A stretch of DNA of 64,000 nucleotides from Anaerolineae bacterium (GCA_022843385.1 JALHNT010000029.1:1-64000); one strand, 5' to 3'. Shown: positions 50,185 to 58,630, counted from the first letter of the stretch. Program-made: numbers and translations. The notes: a model not told the origin generated them from the sequence alone.

Positions 50185-52026
50185 CTACTTCATCAGTCCC
50201 TTGATGGCAGTGCTGGCTCCCTCGAAGGCCTTGACGGCATCCTGAGCGGTCATGGTGCGGGCGGCGAACAACCGCGCCATCTGATACAGCAGCGTCAGCA
50301 CCGAGTCGCGCACCGCCGGGGCAGGGGGCGTCTCGACCATCTGGCGCATCAGCGGCGACGAGGCGTTGAGATACAACACACCGGTCGCGGCATCCACGTC
50401 GTCGTTGGCCTCGGCTTCGTCATCCTGTCGATCCAGATACGCCTGGATCATGGCGGCGAAGGGGGCGCTCAATTCGTTCGAGTCGAGGGCGCGCTTGGCC
50501 TCGGCAATCGTATCGGCGTTGCGCGGATACAGCACCAGCGCCGGGACGACCGGTGGTTTGAAGGCCGCCACTTTGGCCTTGATGTTCTGCGACTTGTAGA
50601 AGGCCAGAATCTCAGTGTAATCCTCATTCGGCACCGGGCGCATCAGACGGCGGGCGTCGCCATCCATCTGCACCAACTGTATCCCTTTGTGCCGGCTGGC
50701 ATATTTCTCCAGGAAGGGCCGGACGGCGAACCACGAGGCATCGATGACCGGCACTTCGTAGCCTTCGCCCAAGACCTGCTCCTGCAACGACCCCATCTCA
50801 CGGGTGACGAAGTAGAGCGTGTTGTGCGTCTGTTCCAGATAATCGATCATGGTCAACTGTCCGCGCGAAGTCCGCAGCGGCAGCAGGTCGGCTACCTGTT
50901 CAAAGAACTCCTGATTGACGGTGATCCAGCCCAGCACCAGATCGGTGTGGCTGATGACAATCTGCTTCCAGATGTCCGGGTGATCTTCGGCGATGTTGCG
51001 CAGCCCTTCGAGGAGCTGCTGTTCCAACGCCTGCTGCACCGCCAGATAATTGTCTTCCTGATGCAGACTCTCGCGCGAGACGGTCGGCTGTAGCGAGGGG
51101 CAGTCGATCACGCCGCGGAAGAAGCGCGCCCAGGACGGCATCAGATCGCGCTCGTGGGCGGCGATGAACATGCGCCGGATGTAGATGTTGAGGTCGCCGT
51201 ATTCCTGTAATGACACCACCGATCCCTGCGGCACATAGACGAAGCCGCGCAGCGGGATGACCATCGTATCGTGACCGAGGTCGATCTCCTGATCGCGCAG
51301 TTCGATGATGCAGATCGGGTTGCGCTGGCGGAAGGCGCGCTCGATGTATTCCAGTTCGGCCTGCTGGCGATTGGGTGCCTCCCAGGGCGGGGTCATCAGG
51401 TTGATCGGGGCCGGGTCGTTGTTGAGGTAAATCGGCACACCGAGGAAGTCGGCGTACTGGCGGATGGTCTCGGTCAGCACCGTTTCTTCCAGCAGGAACT
51501 CGGCTTCTGGTTTGACCGTCAATTCCACCCGCGTCCCGACGAAGGTGACATCCGCTGGACGCATGTCGAAGAACTCGCTGCCGTCGCAGAACCAGCGCCA
51601 GCCCTGATCGCTCTTGGTCGAGCGGGTGAGCAAGGTCACTTCGCTGGCGGCCAGGAAGGCGCTGAGGAAGCCCAGCCCGAACTGACCGATGAGCTGGGTG
51701 GCTTTGTCGGGCGACCGGAATTCCATCCGTTCCTTGAATTCACGGGTATAGCTGTTGCCAATGGTGGTGAGGTACTGCACGATGTCCTGGTCGGTCATGC
51801 CCTGACCGTTGTCCTGAATGGTGATGCGCTTGCTCTCCGGGTCAACTGTCAGATCAACACGGGGGCGGTAGCCGGCGGGTGCGCCATCAGCCTGATAACG
51901 GGTGATGCTGTCGTGAGCGTTCTGGATCAATTCGCGGATGGCGACCTTGCGGCTGGAATATAGATGTTCCGCCAGCACTTTGAGCAGGTCGGGCAGGTTC
52001 AGTTGGAATTGGCGTTTTTGTTCCAT
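50185..52026 (-). CDS. htpG: HSP90-family chaperone
   Basis: 613 residues from the ATG at 52026 (GAGG before it). GHKL ATPase motifs: LYSSRKVAIRELIQNAHDSI, ITIQDNGQGMTDQDIVQYLTTIGNS, IGQFGLGFLSAFLAASEVTLLT. The middle domain has the catalytic-loop equivalent PSLQPTVSRESLHQEDNYL, in place of the usual LxLNVSREllQ. The C-terminus is shorter and degenerate compared with E. coli HtpG, so this belongs to a divergent HSP90 group. It should clamp client proteins in an ATP-driven way in the cytosol. It may be cotranscribed with the antitoxin-like gene 11 bp downstream. Confidence 0.88.
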   Translation of the reverse strand: MEQKRQFQLNLPDLLKVLAEHLYSSRKVAIRELIQNAHDSITRYQADGAPAGYRPRVDLTVDPESKRITIQDNGQGMTDQDIVQYLTTIGNSYTREFKERMEFRSPDKATQLIGQFGLGFLSAFLAASEVTLLTRSTKSDQGWRWFCDGSEFFDMRPADVTFVGTRVELTVKPEAEFLLEETVLTETIRQYADFLGVPIYLNNDPAPINLMTPPWEAPNRQQAELEYIERAFRQRNPICIIELRDQEIDLGHDTMVIPLRGFVYVPQGSVVSLQEYGDLNIYIRRMFIAAHERDLMPSWARFFRGVIDCPSLQPTVSRESLHQEDNYLAVQQALEQQLLEGLRNIAEDHPDIWKQIVISHTDLVLGWITVNQEFFEQVADLLPLRTSRGQLTMIDYLEQTHNTLYFVTREMGSLQEQVLGEGYEVPVIDASWFAVRPFLEKYASRHKGIQLVQMDGDARRLMRPVPNEDYTEILAFYKSQNIKAKVAAFKPPVVPALVLYPRNADTIAEAKRALDSNELSAPFAAMIQAYLDRQDDEAEANDDVDAATGVLYLNASSPLMRQMVETPPAPAVRDSVLTLLYQMARLFAARTMTAQDAVKAFEGASTAIKGLMK

Positions 52027-52152
52027 CAGATGACCTCGATTGGTGGATGTAGTTCCTATTGTAATCAAAAGGTCAGCCGGACGAAAATCGGCAGTTCGAT
52101 GAACACCCGATTATTGGGGGTAGGAAGGCGAGGGAAAGGTCCGGGCTGCCCT

Positions 52153-52335
52153 CTAATCCTCGTCGCTCCGGTCAATCGGGTAGACCGTATCCAGGGCCGG
52201 GCCATCCAGGTCATCCATCTGCGCGCCCCACTCCAGCCACTCGGTCAGGACTTCTTCCAGCGTGCGTTCGGTCTCGCGGGCGACAATCTTTCCCCGCCGC
52301 ACCACCTCCGGCGGGAGTTCGAGGGTAACACGCAT
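52153..52335 (-). CDS. Small ribbon-helix-helix-like protein
   Basis: 60 residues: MRVTLELPPEVVRRGKIVARETERTLEEVLTEWLEWGAQ, then an acidic tail. A strong ribosome-binding site (GAGGAG) supports it. The pattern VTLELPPEVxxxAxxxAxxxxRxLEEVLxEWL is common to small antitoxin or DNA-binding proteins. No toxin partner nearby. It is the third orphan of this sort in the window (with 21053 and 49829). Confidence 0.55.
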   Translation of the reverse strand: MRVTLELPPEVVRRGKIVARETERTLEEVLTEWLEWGAQMDDLDGPALDTVYPIDRSDED

Positions 52336-52451
52336 AGCTACTCATTCTCCTCGAGCATCGACTTCATGGCTGGGTCAAGTATTCCACCAATTGTACCATG
52401 TGTCTTGTGGATGAAGATGATCGATGGATCTCCGCGGCTGTTCTGTAGAAC

Positions 52452-53546
52452 TTATGCGCCTGGCGCTCCATGCTCCTCTAAAGGCACCAACTCGGTCGCG
52501 GAGTGGGGCAGGGGGAACATGGCCGGCGGGCGGCGCTGCTCGGCGCTGAGGGTGCCGATGTAGAGCTGGGTGGTGTGCAGGTTCGCGTGGCCGAGGTTCT
52601 GCCGCAGCCGCTCGATGTCCATGCCGTGCAGATAGGCGTTGCGGGCATAGGTGCGGCGCAGATCGTGGGGCTGGACGACGGTCATCACGCCGTCGATGGC
52701 GATGGGATAACGGTTCATGATCTGGTTGACAGCGCGCTCGGTGAGGCGGGTTTTACGGACGCGCTTATCGCCACGAAACACGCCGCGAAAGACCGCGCCC
52801 TCGCTGATTTTGGCTGCTCTCAGCCAGCGCTCGACATACACCAGACACCAGCCCAGCGGGCCATAAGGGATGAGGCGCTGCTTCTTATCCTTGCCGGAGC
52901 GCACCAGCAGCGCCAGCTCGCGGCCGAGCATCTGCCGCAGGTCGCTGACGTTGAGCGCCACCAGTTCGGCCTCGCGGATGCCGGTGCAGACCAGCAGGGC
53001 GATGAGGGCGGTGTCGCGCAGCACCGTCAGCCGATCCACCCCAGGGGTACGCACCAGGGCTTGCACCTGTTCCGGGGTCAGCCGCAGATGCTCGGCGTCT
53101 GGGCGATCCTGTACGGTAACTTCCTTGACGCTGGTGCTGCCGGGGTGGATGGCGTGTTCAAGGCGGATGACCAGTTCATCGACCAGCGCCTTGCGGTCAG
53201 CCGGGGCGGTGACATCGGCTGGCACAGCGTCGTAGAGCCGCTGGCGCAGCGGCGGACTGTTGAGCAGCGCCCGGTAGCGTCCACGAATGGTGGCGAGGTG
53301 GGCGTTGGCAGCGGCGGGCGATAAGGTCGCGTTGACGGGTTGACCACTTCTGGGATCAGGGCGGGTGCGCTGGTGCAGCAGGTAGTCTTTGTAGTCGGCC
53401 AGCATCGGCTGTGTCCAGGACAGATGATGATCGTCGAGCCAGTCGAGGAAGAACAACAAGCGCGAGTAGACATCCTTGTTGGGCTGCGGCGGCATCAGGG
53501 CGGTGAAGTTCTGTTCGTAGCGCGCATGGCGCGGAATAAGGCTCAT
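52452..53546 (-). CDS. Tyrosine-type site-specific recombinase (Xer/integrase family)
   Basis: 364 residues. The N-terminal SAM-like core-binding domain spans about 15-110. All catalytic residues are present in order: R191 (CTGIREAEL), K219 (RSGKDKKQR), H294 and R297 (QPHDLRRTY), H320 (NLGHANLHTT) and nucleophile Y329 (TQLYIG). It is longer than XerC/D (about 300) by a short N-terminal extension and a 35-residue tail. No other phage or transposon gene is near. A 28-bp dif-like dyad begins 17 bp before its start codon, suggesting a single-recombinase Xer-type or integron/island system. RBS is weak. Confidence 0.9.
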   Translation of the reverse strand: MSLIPRHARYEQNFTALMPPQPNKDVYSRLLFFLDWLDDHHLSWTQPMLADYKDYLLHQRTRPDPRSGQPVNATLSPAAANAHLATIRGRYRALLNSPPLRQRLYDAVPADVTAPADRKALVDELVIRLEHAIHPGSTSVKEVTVQDRPDAEHLRLTPEQVQALVRTPGVDRLTVLRDTALIALLVCTGIREAELVALNVSDLRQMLGRELALLVRSGKDKKQRLIPYGPLGWCLVYVERWLRAAKISEGAVFRGVFRGDKRVRKTRLTERAVNQIMNRYPIAIDGVMTVVQPHDLRRTYARNAYLHGMDIERLRQNLGHANLHTTQLYIGTLSAEQRRPPAMFPLPHSATELVPLEEHGAPGA

Positions 53547-53563
53547 AACAGGGTAGTCTAATT

Positions 53564-53591
53564 ACTTCCTATAATGATTGGTATAAGAAGT
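53564..53591. promoter_or_regulatory. dif/loxP-like recombination site candidate
   Basis: 28 bp with inverted arms ACTTCCTATA and TATAAGAAGT (9 of 10 symmetrical) around an 8-bp centre, or 11-bp arms around a 6-bp centre if read as a Xer site. The left arm ACTTCCTATAA is one base away from the B. subtilis dif left arm (ACTTCCTAGAA, from memory), and the total length is the usual 28. The gap from the site to the recombinase ATG at 53546 is 17 bp. It may alternatively be an operator overlapping the recombinase promoter. Confidence 0.6.
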
Positions 53592-53655
53592 AGTATAGCA
53601 GCAAAAAAGAAAGGGTGCAACAGAACGAAGCGCCAGTTGCAACCTTCCCAAATCA

Positions 53656-54096
53656 TCACCCGCCAATGTCGGGACGTGACAGCGCGATGAACCCGGCGGC
53701 ATAGACCAGACCGACCAGTAGCGCGACCAAGCTGAAGCCGATGGACTTGAGCGAATAACCTTTGCTGAAATAGCGCACCGCTTCGATGATGACCGCCGCC
53801 CCGCGCAGCAGGAAGATCAGCGGCACGATGACCAGCGCCAGCGATTCAAACGGCAGTGGGCCGAGGTCGCCCGAACCAGTCAGCGCGTAGATGCCGAAGG
53901 CCGCCAGCCCTGCTGCTACGAACAAGGTAATGATGGCCGGGACAGGTGATCCCTTCTCCGCCATCTGCGCCATCTTCTCGCCGGCATCGAAGTAACGATA
54001 AGCCCGCGCCCCGACGAAGATCATCGCCAGGTGCAGCAGCGCCAATCCCAGTGTAGCGGCAGCCGCCAGCCGGTACAGCGCAACATGCATCTCCAT
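53656..54096 (-). CDS. Small membrane protein, four helices
   Basis: 146 residues with four probable helices: about 8-28 (LAAAATLGLALLHLAMIFVG), 52-70, 84-103 (LALVIVPLIFLLRGAAVIIE) and 117-138. No family recognised. It lies 16 bp after the TetR gene on the same strand, so it is probably the regulated gene of that two-gene operon. Confidence 0.7.
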   Translation of the reverse strand: MEMHVALYRLAAAATLGLALLHLAMIFVGARAYRYFDAGEKMAQMAEKGSPVPAIITLFVAAGLAAFGIYALTGSGDLGPLPFESLALVIVPLIFLLRGAAVIIEAVRYFSKGYSLKSIGFSLVALLVGLVYAAGFIALSRPDIGG

Positions 54097-54112
54097 ATGA
54101 ATTCTCCTTCCC

Positions 54113-54661
54113 CTACCCTATCGTCTCTGATGGTGTGATGAGAACCAGACGGCGGATGGCGGCGAACGCCTCGCCGATCTCCTCACGGGTCAACGGCGGC
54201 ATCAGGTGCAGCGCACCGATGAAGACGGCGTAATGCAGGCGGGCGGCCTGCGCGGCCCCGGCCTCGCCCAAGCCCAGTTCGATGAACAAGCGGCGCAGAT
54301 AATCCTGCCGCTGCTGGTCAATCTGCCTGAGCGTCTGTTCAGCCAACGCATCCCGCAGCGCCCAGGCGCGCACCGCCACTTCCAGGGCGCTGTTGCCCGC
54401 CGCCACTTGTTCCAGCAGCAGCAGCCGGGCGTGCGGCGTCGGCGCTTCCTCGACCTGGTCGATCACGCGGGTGACGCTTTCCTCCAGGCAGAGCGCCAGC
54501 ATTTGCTCGCGGAAATCGGCCATATCGCGGAAGTGGTGATAGAACGAGCCTTTGGTCACGCCCAGCTTCTCGGTCAGATGAGCGATAGTCAGGGCATCCA
54601 CGCCCTGCTCAGCCAACAGGTGGAAGGCGGTCATCAGCCAGTCACGCTTACGGATGGTCAT
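54113..54661 (-). CDS. TetR/AcrR family transcriptional regulator
   Basis: 182 residues from the ATG at 54661; the frame is open much further upstream but that covers the promoter. DNA-binding domain: KRDWLMTAFHLLAEQGVDALTIAHLTEKLGVTKGSFYHHFRDMADFREQML. The C-terminal part has the pattern ALRDALAEQTLRQIDQQRQDYLRRLFIELGLGEAGAAQAARLHYAVFIG. It probably represses itself and the membrane gene downstream via the palindrome at 54702-54722. Confidence 0.9.
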   Translation of the reverse strand: MTIRKRDWLMTAFHLLAEQGVDALTIAHLTEKLGVTKGSFYHHFRDMADFREQMLALCLEESVTRVIDQVEEAPTPHARLLLLEQVAAGNSALEVAVRAWALRDALAEQTLRQIDQQRQDYLRRLFIELGLGEAGAAQAARLHYAVFIGALHLMPPLTREEIGEAFAAIRRLVLITPSETIG

Positions 54662-54701
54662 CGGAGTGGTTCTCGCCGTGTGGATATCTAGATGAACATA
54701 G

Positions 54702-54730
54702 CATACCATACAGTATGGTATGGTTGTCAA
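54702..54730 (-). promoter_or_regulatory. TetR operator overlapping the promoter
   Basis: A perfect palindrome with 10-bp arms CATACCATAC and GTATGGTATG around a single central base (54702-54722). A minus-strand TTGACA (54730-54725) adjoins it and the -10 must lie in or next to it. Symmetry and place fit autoregulation by the TetR protein. The interval 54662-55007 otherwise holds the MITE-like copy 2. Confidence 0.75.
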
Positions 54731-54847
54731 GTCGGGAAATAGGTCAAGGAAGGATGTACGTGTCAACCGGGGACGAAGTTCCGGGTGGGGGTCAAAGTGG
54801 ACACGCCAGTGGCATGTCCTTACGAAGGATGGGCAGCCACGCGCCTG

Positions 54848-55008
54848 GAGCCTGTTATGCACCTTTTAGCCCTCATCCCCCCCGCCCCTTCTCCCACTGG
54901 GAGAAGGGGAGATGTGGTGAACGTAGTGCTTTTAAGCCCATCGCCCTGTGGGAGAGGCCGCGTAGCGTGGAGTGAGGGCAATACGAGAGCAAGGTCTATA
55001 ACACGCTC
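54848..55008. mobile_element. MITE-like element, copy 2 (161 bp), inverted relative to copy 1
   Basis: Bounded by GAGCCTGTTAT (one change from the consensus) and ATAACACGCTC. The interior aligns with the reverse complement of 9887-10046, including TTCTCCCACTGGGAGAA. Its right end touches the dioxygenase gene: the TAG stop at 55008-55010 is formed at the junction. Confidence 0.75.
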
Positions 55009-55784
55009 TAGACCAAAGGAAAGATGTCCTGGTCGAGGGAGTCTCCTGGCGTCAGATGAAGTGGATCGGTGATGACGTGCGCGGCTCCATTGAACCGGGT
55101 ATCGCCATCCATATAAATAATCACATGGGCAACGCGGGCAACATCAGTGAAATTGGGGGTCGCCATGTGCGCCGCATACGAATGATGAAAGGTACAATCG
55201 CCGGCTTTCAGAGGGATGGTCACACGCGGTTCCCACATCAGATGCGGCGCGACCACGAATAAGTCGTCGCTATCGGCCAGGTTTTGTGGGCGCAAATCGG
55301 TCAGATGTTGTGTTCCGGGGATGAAGGTCATACAGCCGCGCTCTACCGGCACATCAACCAACGCCACCCAGGCTGAAAGCGAGTGTTTATGATTGTCATG
55401 AGGCCAATACGGGCCATCCTGATGAAACTCGGTGGCAGCATTGTTGTGCGGTTTCTTGATCAGAATATGGTCGTGCCAGATACGCAAAGGAATTCCGGCC
55501 AGACGCCGGGCAATCGACGCCAGGTTCGGGTGGAGTGTTAACTGCTTCACCGGTTCATCGACGCGCCAGACATTGACGTTTTGCGTGAAGATGTCTTTAG
55601 CATAGCCCGCTGCAAGATTCGTCATGCGCTCAGAGGCGCTCACCGCCGCATCATGAAAGTATGCCACTTCTTCAGGCGTCAAAACTGATGGGATGTGAAC
55701 AAAGCCATTTGTGCGAAAGCTCTGGATGGTGGAATCAGAGAGAGTCTCGGCAGTGGTGATCGGATGGTCGGAATGGGCATTCAC
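55008..55784 (-). CDS. Phytanoyl-CoA dioxygenase (PhyH) family protein
   Basis: 258 residues from the GTG at 55784, preceded by GAAGGAG; an upstream ATG in frame at 55835 is less likely. The double-stranded beta helix has the iron motif HxD (EFHQDGPYWPH), a distal His in FHHSYAAHMA, and the 2-oxoglutarate Arg is probably in VARVAHVIIY. WRVDEPVKQLTLHPNLASIARRLAG is typical of the family. Substrate unknown. Divergent from an AraC regulator with a cupin domain, a common pairing for catabolic or natural-product genes. The last codons abut the MITE-like element, so the C-terminus may be changed from the ancestral one. Confidence 0.85.
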   Translation of the reverse strand: MNAHSDHPITTAETLSDSTIQSFRTNGFVHIPSVLTPEEVAYFHDAAVSASERMTNLAAGYAKDIFTQNVNVWRVDEPVKQLTLHPNLASIARRLAGIPLRIWHDHILIKKPHNNAATEFHQDGPYWPHDNHKHSLSAWVALVDVPVERGCMTFIPGTQHLTDLRPQNLADSDDLFVVAPHLMWEPRVTIPLKAGDCTFHHSYAAHMATPNFTDVARVAHVIIYMDGDTRFNGAAHVITDPLHLTPGDSLDQDIFPLV

Positions 55785-55919
55785 GGCGGCCAGCTCCTTC
55801 GCAGGGTATCGATTGATAGCGCAATCATGCCGCAAAACGCGACTTGAACGATAGAATAATAGGCGTTACTTTTAGCACAATATTGACTTCTTTCACGAAT
55901 TCGCTCGCTGGATTCCCTT

Positions 55920-56825
55920 ATGGCGCTCGCACGATATACCAAACATCTCGTCTTTAGCGGCGAATTCGCGCCGGTGATGGTGGGTCGTTGGCTGCTGGAC
56001 TACGATATTGAACCTCATGCCCACGACTTCATGGAAATCGCGTTCGTGATGGGAGGCGAAGGCATCCATCACTCGATGCTTGGCACCCACTCCCTGATGC
56101 GCGGGAAGTGTATCCTCATTCGCCCAGGCGCATGGCATTCGTATACTGCCTGTCAGTCACTGGACATTTACAATTGCTGTTTTGGCATGGAGTTGTTGCA
56201 CCGTGAACTGGCGTGGATGCGCGAGAACTCGCTTCTCAATACGCTGTTGTGGGGCGGATTGACATCCCTAAACCAATGTGGAACGTTGATGGTCGATCTC
56301 GATCTCCCTGTTCTGAAGAACTTCAGCCAGGTGTTGCGCGTGATGGAGGCTGTACAACACAAGCGGATTGAGGCGCTGGGTTACCTGGTCGTCCTCATCG
56401 CTCAACTGGCGGAACAGCTTGCGCTACAGGATGATGTGTTGGGAAAAGATCGCGCGAGCAAAGTCCATGACGCGGTATTGCGCGTGATACAGATCATCGA
56501 GAGCGATATCCGGCGCGACTGGTCGATTGAAGAGCTTGCCAACCTCGTTAACCTTGCCCCCTCGTATTTGATCCGCATTTTCAAGCATGACACCGCCCAA
56601 ACACCGATTGCCTTCATGATCCGCTGTCGGGTTGAACAGGCGGTCAATCTATTGCTGCATACGAACGATACCATTGCCCAGGTTGCCGAAGCGGTCGGGT
56701 GGGACGACCCCAATTACTTCACGCGCCGGTTTCGTGATTATTTTGGTTTGAGTCCAAGCGGGTATCGCAAGCAGTTTGCACAACTCGCTGCCGCCAGGAG
56801 CCCGGTTGAAAACGAGAACCAATAA
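55920..56825 (+). CDS. AraC-family regulator with cupin sensor
   Basis: 301 residues. The cupin half has PHAHDFMEIAFVMGGEGIHHSMLGTHSLMRGKCILIRPGAWHSY, in which the His-rich strand is typical of sugar-sensing AraC proteins. The AraC domain is at about 200-290 (WSIEELANLVNLAPSYLIRIFKHDTAQTPIAFMIRCRVEQAVNLLLHTNDTIAQVAEAVGWDDPNYFTRRFRDYFGLSPSGYRKQ), with both helix-turn-helices complete. It shares a 135-bp spacer with the PhyH gene and may activate it. No clear ribosome-binding site precedes the ATG. Confidence 0.9.
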   Translation: MALARYTKHLVFSGEFAPVMVGRWLLDYDIEPHAHDFMEIAFVMGGEGIHHSMLGTHSLMRGKCILIRPGAWHSYTACQSLDIYNCCFGMELLHRELAWMRENSLLNTLLWGGLTSLNQCGTLMVDLDLPVLKNFSQVLRVMEAVQHKRIEALGYLVVLIAQLAEQLALQDDVLGKDRASKVHDAVLRVIQIIESDIRRDWSIEELANLVNLAPSYLIRIFKHDTAQTPIAFMIRCRVEQAVNLLLHTNDTIAQVAEAVGWDDPNYFTRRFRDYFGLSPSGYRKQFAQLAAARSPVENENQ

Positions 56826-56847
56826 GCGACCGATGCGGTGGACGGCT

Positions 56848-57843
56848 TCACTCGCCGCTGGACTCGCGCGCCTGATGTTTGGCGAAGGCTGATTGGGGAA
56901 AGGTGGCGCGGATGCGTTCGACGATGGCGCTGGTGATGTCGATGCCCACCCCTTGCATCGCCAGCAGCAGCCCGCCGATGACGGGGGGGAAAGCCGGCTC
57001 ATGCGCCACGCTCTCCGGCGCAAGCTGACCGAGCGCGTGAATGAAGGCATGGCGCAGAATGGTTGATTGAAAGACGCCGCCGGCGGTGAAGGTCGGCAGC
57101 GTCGGCGCGTCGAGCCGCTGCATCACCGCCCAGGCCGCCCGCGCCAGATGCTCCCCTGCCCCGCTGAGAATTTCCAGCGCCGCCGCGTCGCCAGCCTGCC
57201 CCGCCTGATCGACCAGCACGGTGAGCCGGGCGATGCCAGCCCGATCCAGTTGACCAGCATAGACGCGGGCATGAACCGCCCACAAATCCGCCACGCCCAG
57301 CGATTGCGGGATCATCTGCTGCAACAGGCCTGGGTCGCGCCGCCCATCCGCCGCCTGGGTGGCCGCCAGCAGCGCCCTCCGACCAATGTCATAGCCGCTG
57401 CCCTCGTCGCCCATCACATAACCCCAGCCGCCGGCTTTGGCACTGCGCCCGGCGGCATCCCGTCCATAAGCGACCGCACCAGTTCCGGCGATCACCACCA
57501 CCCCCGGCTGGGCGACGCTCGCGCCATAGAGCGCGGTGATCTGGTCGTAATCGGATTCAACTCGCGCCCCGGGGAAACGCGGCTGCGTCATCTCCCGCGC
57601 GGTGGCCGCGCCGCCGGTCATGCCCAGGAACACCGAGGAGACCTCCCCGGCTTCGGCTCCGGCTTCGGTCAACGCTCGCGTGATCGAGTCGTCCAGCGCT
57701 GTCCGCAGCCGTTCCATGCCGCCCGGCTCAAGGACATGGTTGGATGGCCCGGCTAGCCCGGTACCGAGGATGGTGCCGTCCGGTCGGGCGACCAGGGCCA
57801 GGGTGCTGGATTGTCCGCCGTCCACGCTGATGAGGAGGTTCAT
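56848..57843 (-). CDS. N-acetylglucosamine kinase-like (BadF/BcrA ATPase family) sugar kinase
   Basis: 331 residues. LISVDGGQSSTLALVARPDGTILGTGLAGPSNH is the phosphate-1 motif, VVVIAGTGAVAYGRDAAGRSAKAGGWGYVMGDEGSGYDIGRRAL the phosphate-2 motif and zinc/sugar region, with the adenosine motif in LPTFTAGGVFQSTILRHAF. It probably phosphorylates an amino sugar such as GlcNAc. Convergent with the AraC gene and not part of an obvious operon. Confidence 0.88.
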   Translation of the reverse strand: MNLLISVDGGQSSTLALVARPDGTILGTGLAGPSNHVLEPGGMERLRTALDDSITRALTEAGAEAGEVSSVFLGMTGGAATAREMTQPRFPGARVESDYDQITALYGASVAQPGVVVIAGTGAVAYGRDAAGRSAKAGGWGYVMGDEGSGYDIGRRALLAATQAADGRRDPGLLQQMIPQSLGVADLWAVHARVYAGQLDRAGIARLTVLVDQAGQAGDAAALEILSGAGEHLARAAWAVMQRLDAPTLPTFTAGGVFQSTILRHAFIHALGQLAPESVAHEPAFPPVIGGLLLAMQGVGIDITSAIVERIRATFPQSAFAKHQARESSGE

Positions 57844-57909
57844 GGTGATCGTTCCGGGAAGTCAGTGCTCAGTTGAAAGTGCTGAGTAAAGAGTAGAAAA
57901 ATGCGCTTT

Positions 57910-58044
57910 TCACTTCCCCCCGTCGCCCCGTGGCCCGCTGCTGCTCAATGGCTGCCAGGTGGTGAAGTCGCGGCAATAGGCGCACAGGTCGGGCGGGTGA
58001 TCGCCGAAGAAAGTCTGTCCACAATTGGGGCAGCGCCAGGTCAT
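57910..58044 (-). CDS. 44-aa zinc-ribbon/rubredoxin-like small protein
   Basis: MTWRCPNCGQTFFGDHPPDL followed by CAYCRDFTTW gives two CxxC pairs 12 residues apart. This is the form of a small zinc ribbon, similar to the C-terminal rubredoxin-like domain of rubrerythrins (WxCxxCGxxFxGDxPPDxCPxC). Start context is weak; a TTG 14 codons earlier is an alternative. It lies between the sugar kinase and the EthD gene. Either a genuine stand-alone domain or the relic of a rubrerythrin. Confidence 0.5.
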   Translation of the reverse strand: MTWRCPNCGQTFFGDHPPDLCAYCRDFTTWQPLSSSGPRGDGGK

Positions 58045-58291
58045 GACCGAGAACAGGCTGGGGGGCGCGAGGGGCAAGGACGGAGTCGGGACGTCCTTGA
58101 CGCGAGACTTCCGAGTTTTGATCGCCCTGCCCTTTCATGAAAATCCCCACCAAAACATTCATTCTAACCAAGCCCTATCGATTTGGCTACTGTGGCTGGC
58201 GGCCTTTGCACGGACGAGACGGCGGAGTCATACTCAGGGCAGAAAAAGATCAGGCTGACCGATCAGCCCGTCTAGTCAAAAGGAGTTCATC

Positions 58292-58630
58292 ATGGTCAAA
58301 TTGATTGCGTTTCTGAAGCGCAAACCCGGCATGTCGATGGACGAGTTCAAGGTGCGCTGGGTGGACGAACATACCAAGATTTCCGGCAAGCTGCCCAACT
58401 GCCGCGGGTATTACATCAACATCGCCACGCCGCAGCAACCCGATGGCGGCGAACCGCTGTACGACGGCACGGCGGAGTTGTGGTGGGATAGCATCGAGGC
58501 GATGGAAGACTCGTTCAAGACCCCGATTGGCATCGAGGCCGGGGCGGATGGCGACGCCTTCACCGTCATCCGCGCCCACCTCTATACGACTGAGTACACG
58601 ATTATCCCGTTCGGGGGACACAGCGTCTAA
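58292..58630 (+). CDS. EthD-family dimeric alpha/beta barrel protein
   Basis: 112 residues, RBS AAAAGGAG. VKLIAFLKRKPGMSMDEFKVRWVDEHTKISGKLPNCRGYYIN and ELWWDSIEAMEDSFKTP match EthD proteins, ferredoxin-like monomers that pair into barrels; some act in degradation of ethers or as polyketide cyclase relatives. Function here is unknown. Convergent with the LRR gene. Confidence 0.87.
   Translation: MVKLIAFLKRKPGMSMDEFKVRWVDEHTKISGKLPNCRGYYINIATPQQPDGGEPLYDGTAELWWDSIEAMEDSFKTPIGIEAGADGDAFTVIRAHLYTTEYTIIPFGGHSV

Noticed and set aside
52452-53655. Prophage or integrative island at the tyrosine recombinase
   Set aside because: No phage, transfer, excisionase or tRNA gene is nearby and neighbouring genes look chromosomal; a stand-alone recombinase with its site fits better.
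57869-58171. 100-residue minus-strand ORF over the 57.9-58.2 kb interval
   Set aside because: It lies in a different frame from the clear CxxC zinc-ribbon ORF and shows no protein-like pattern.
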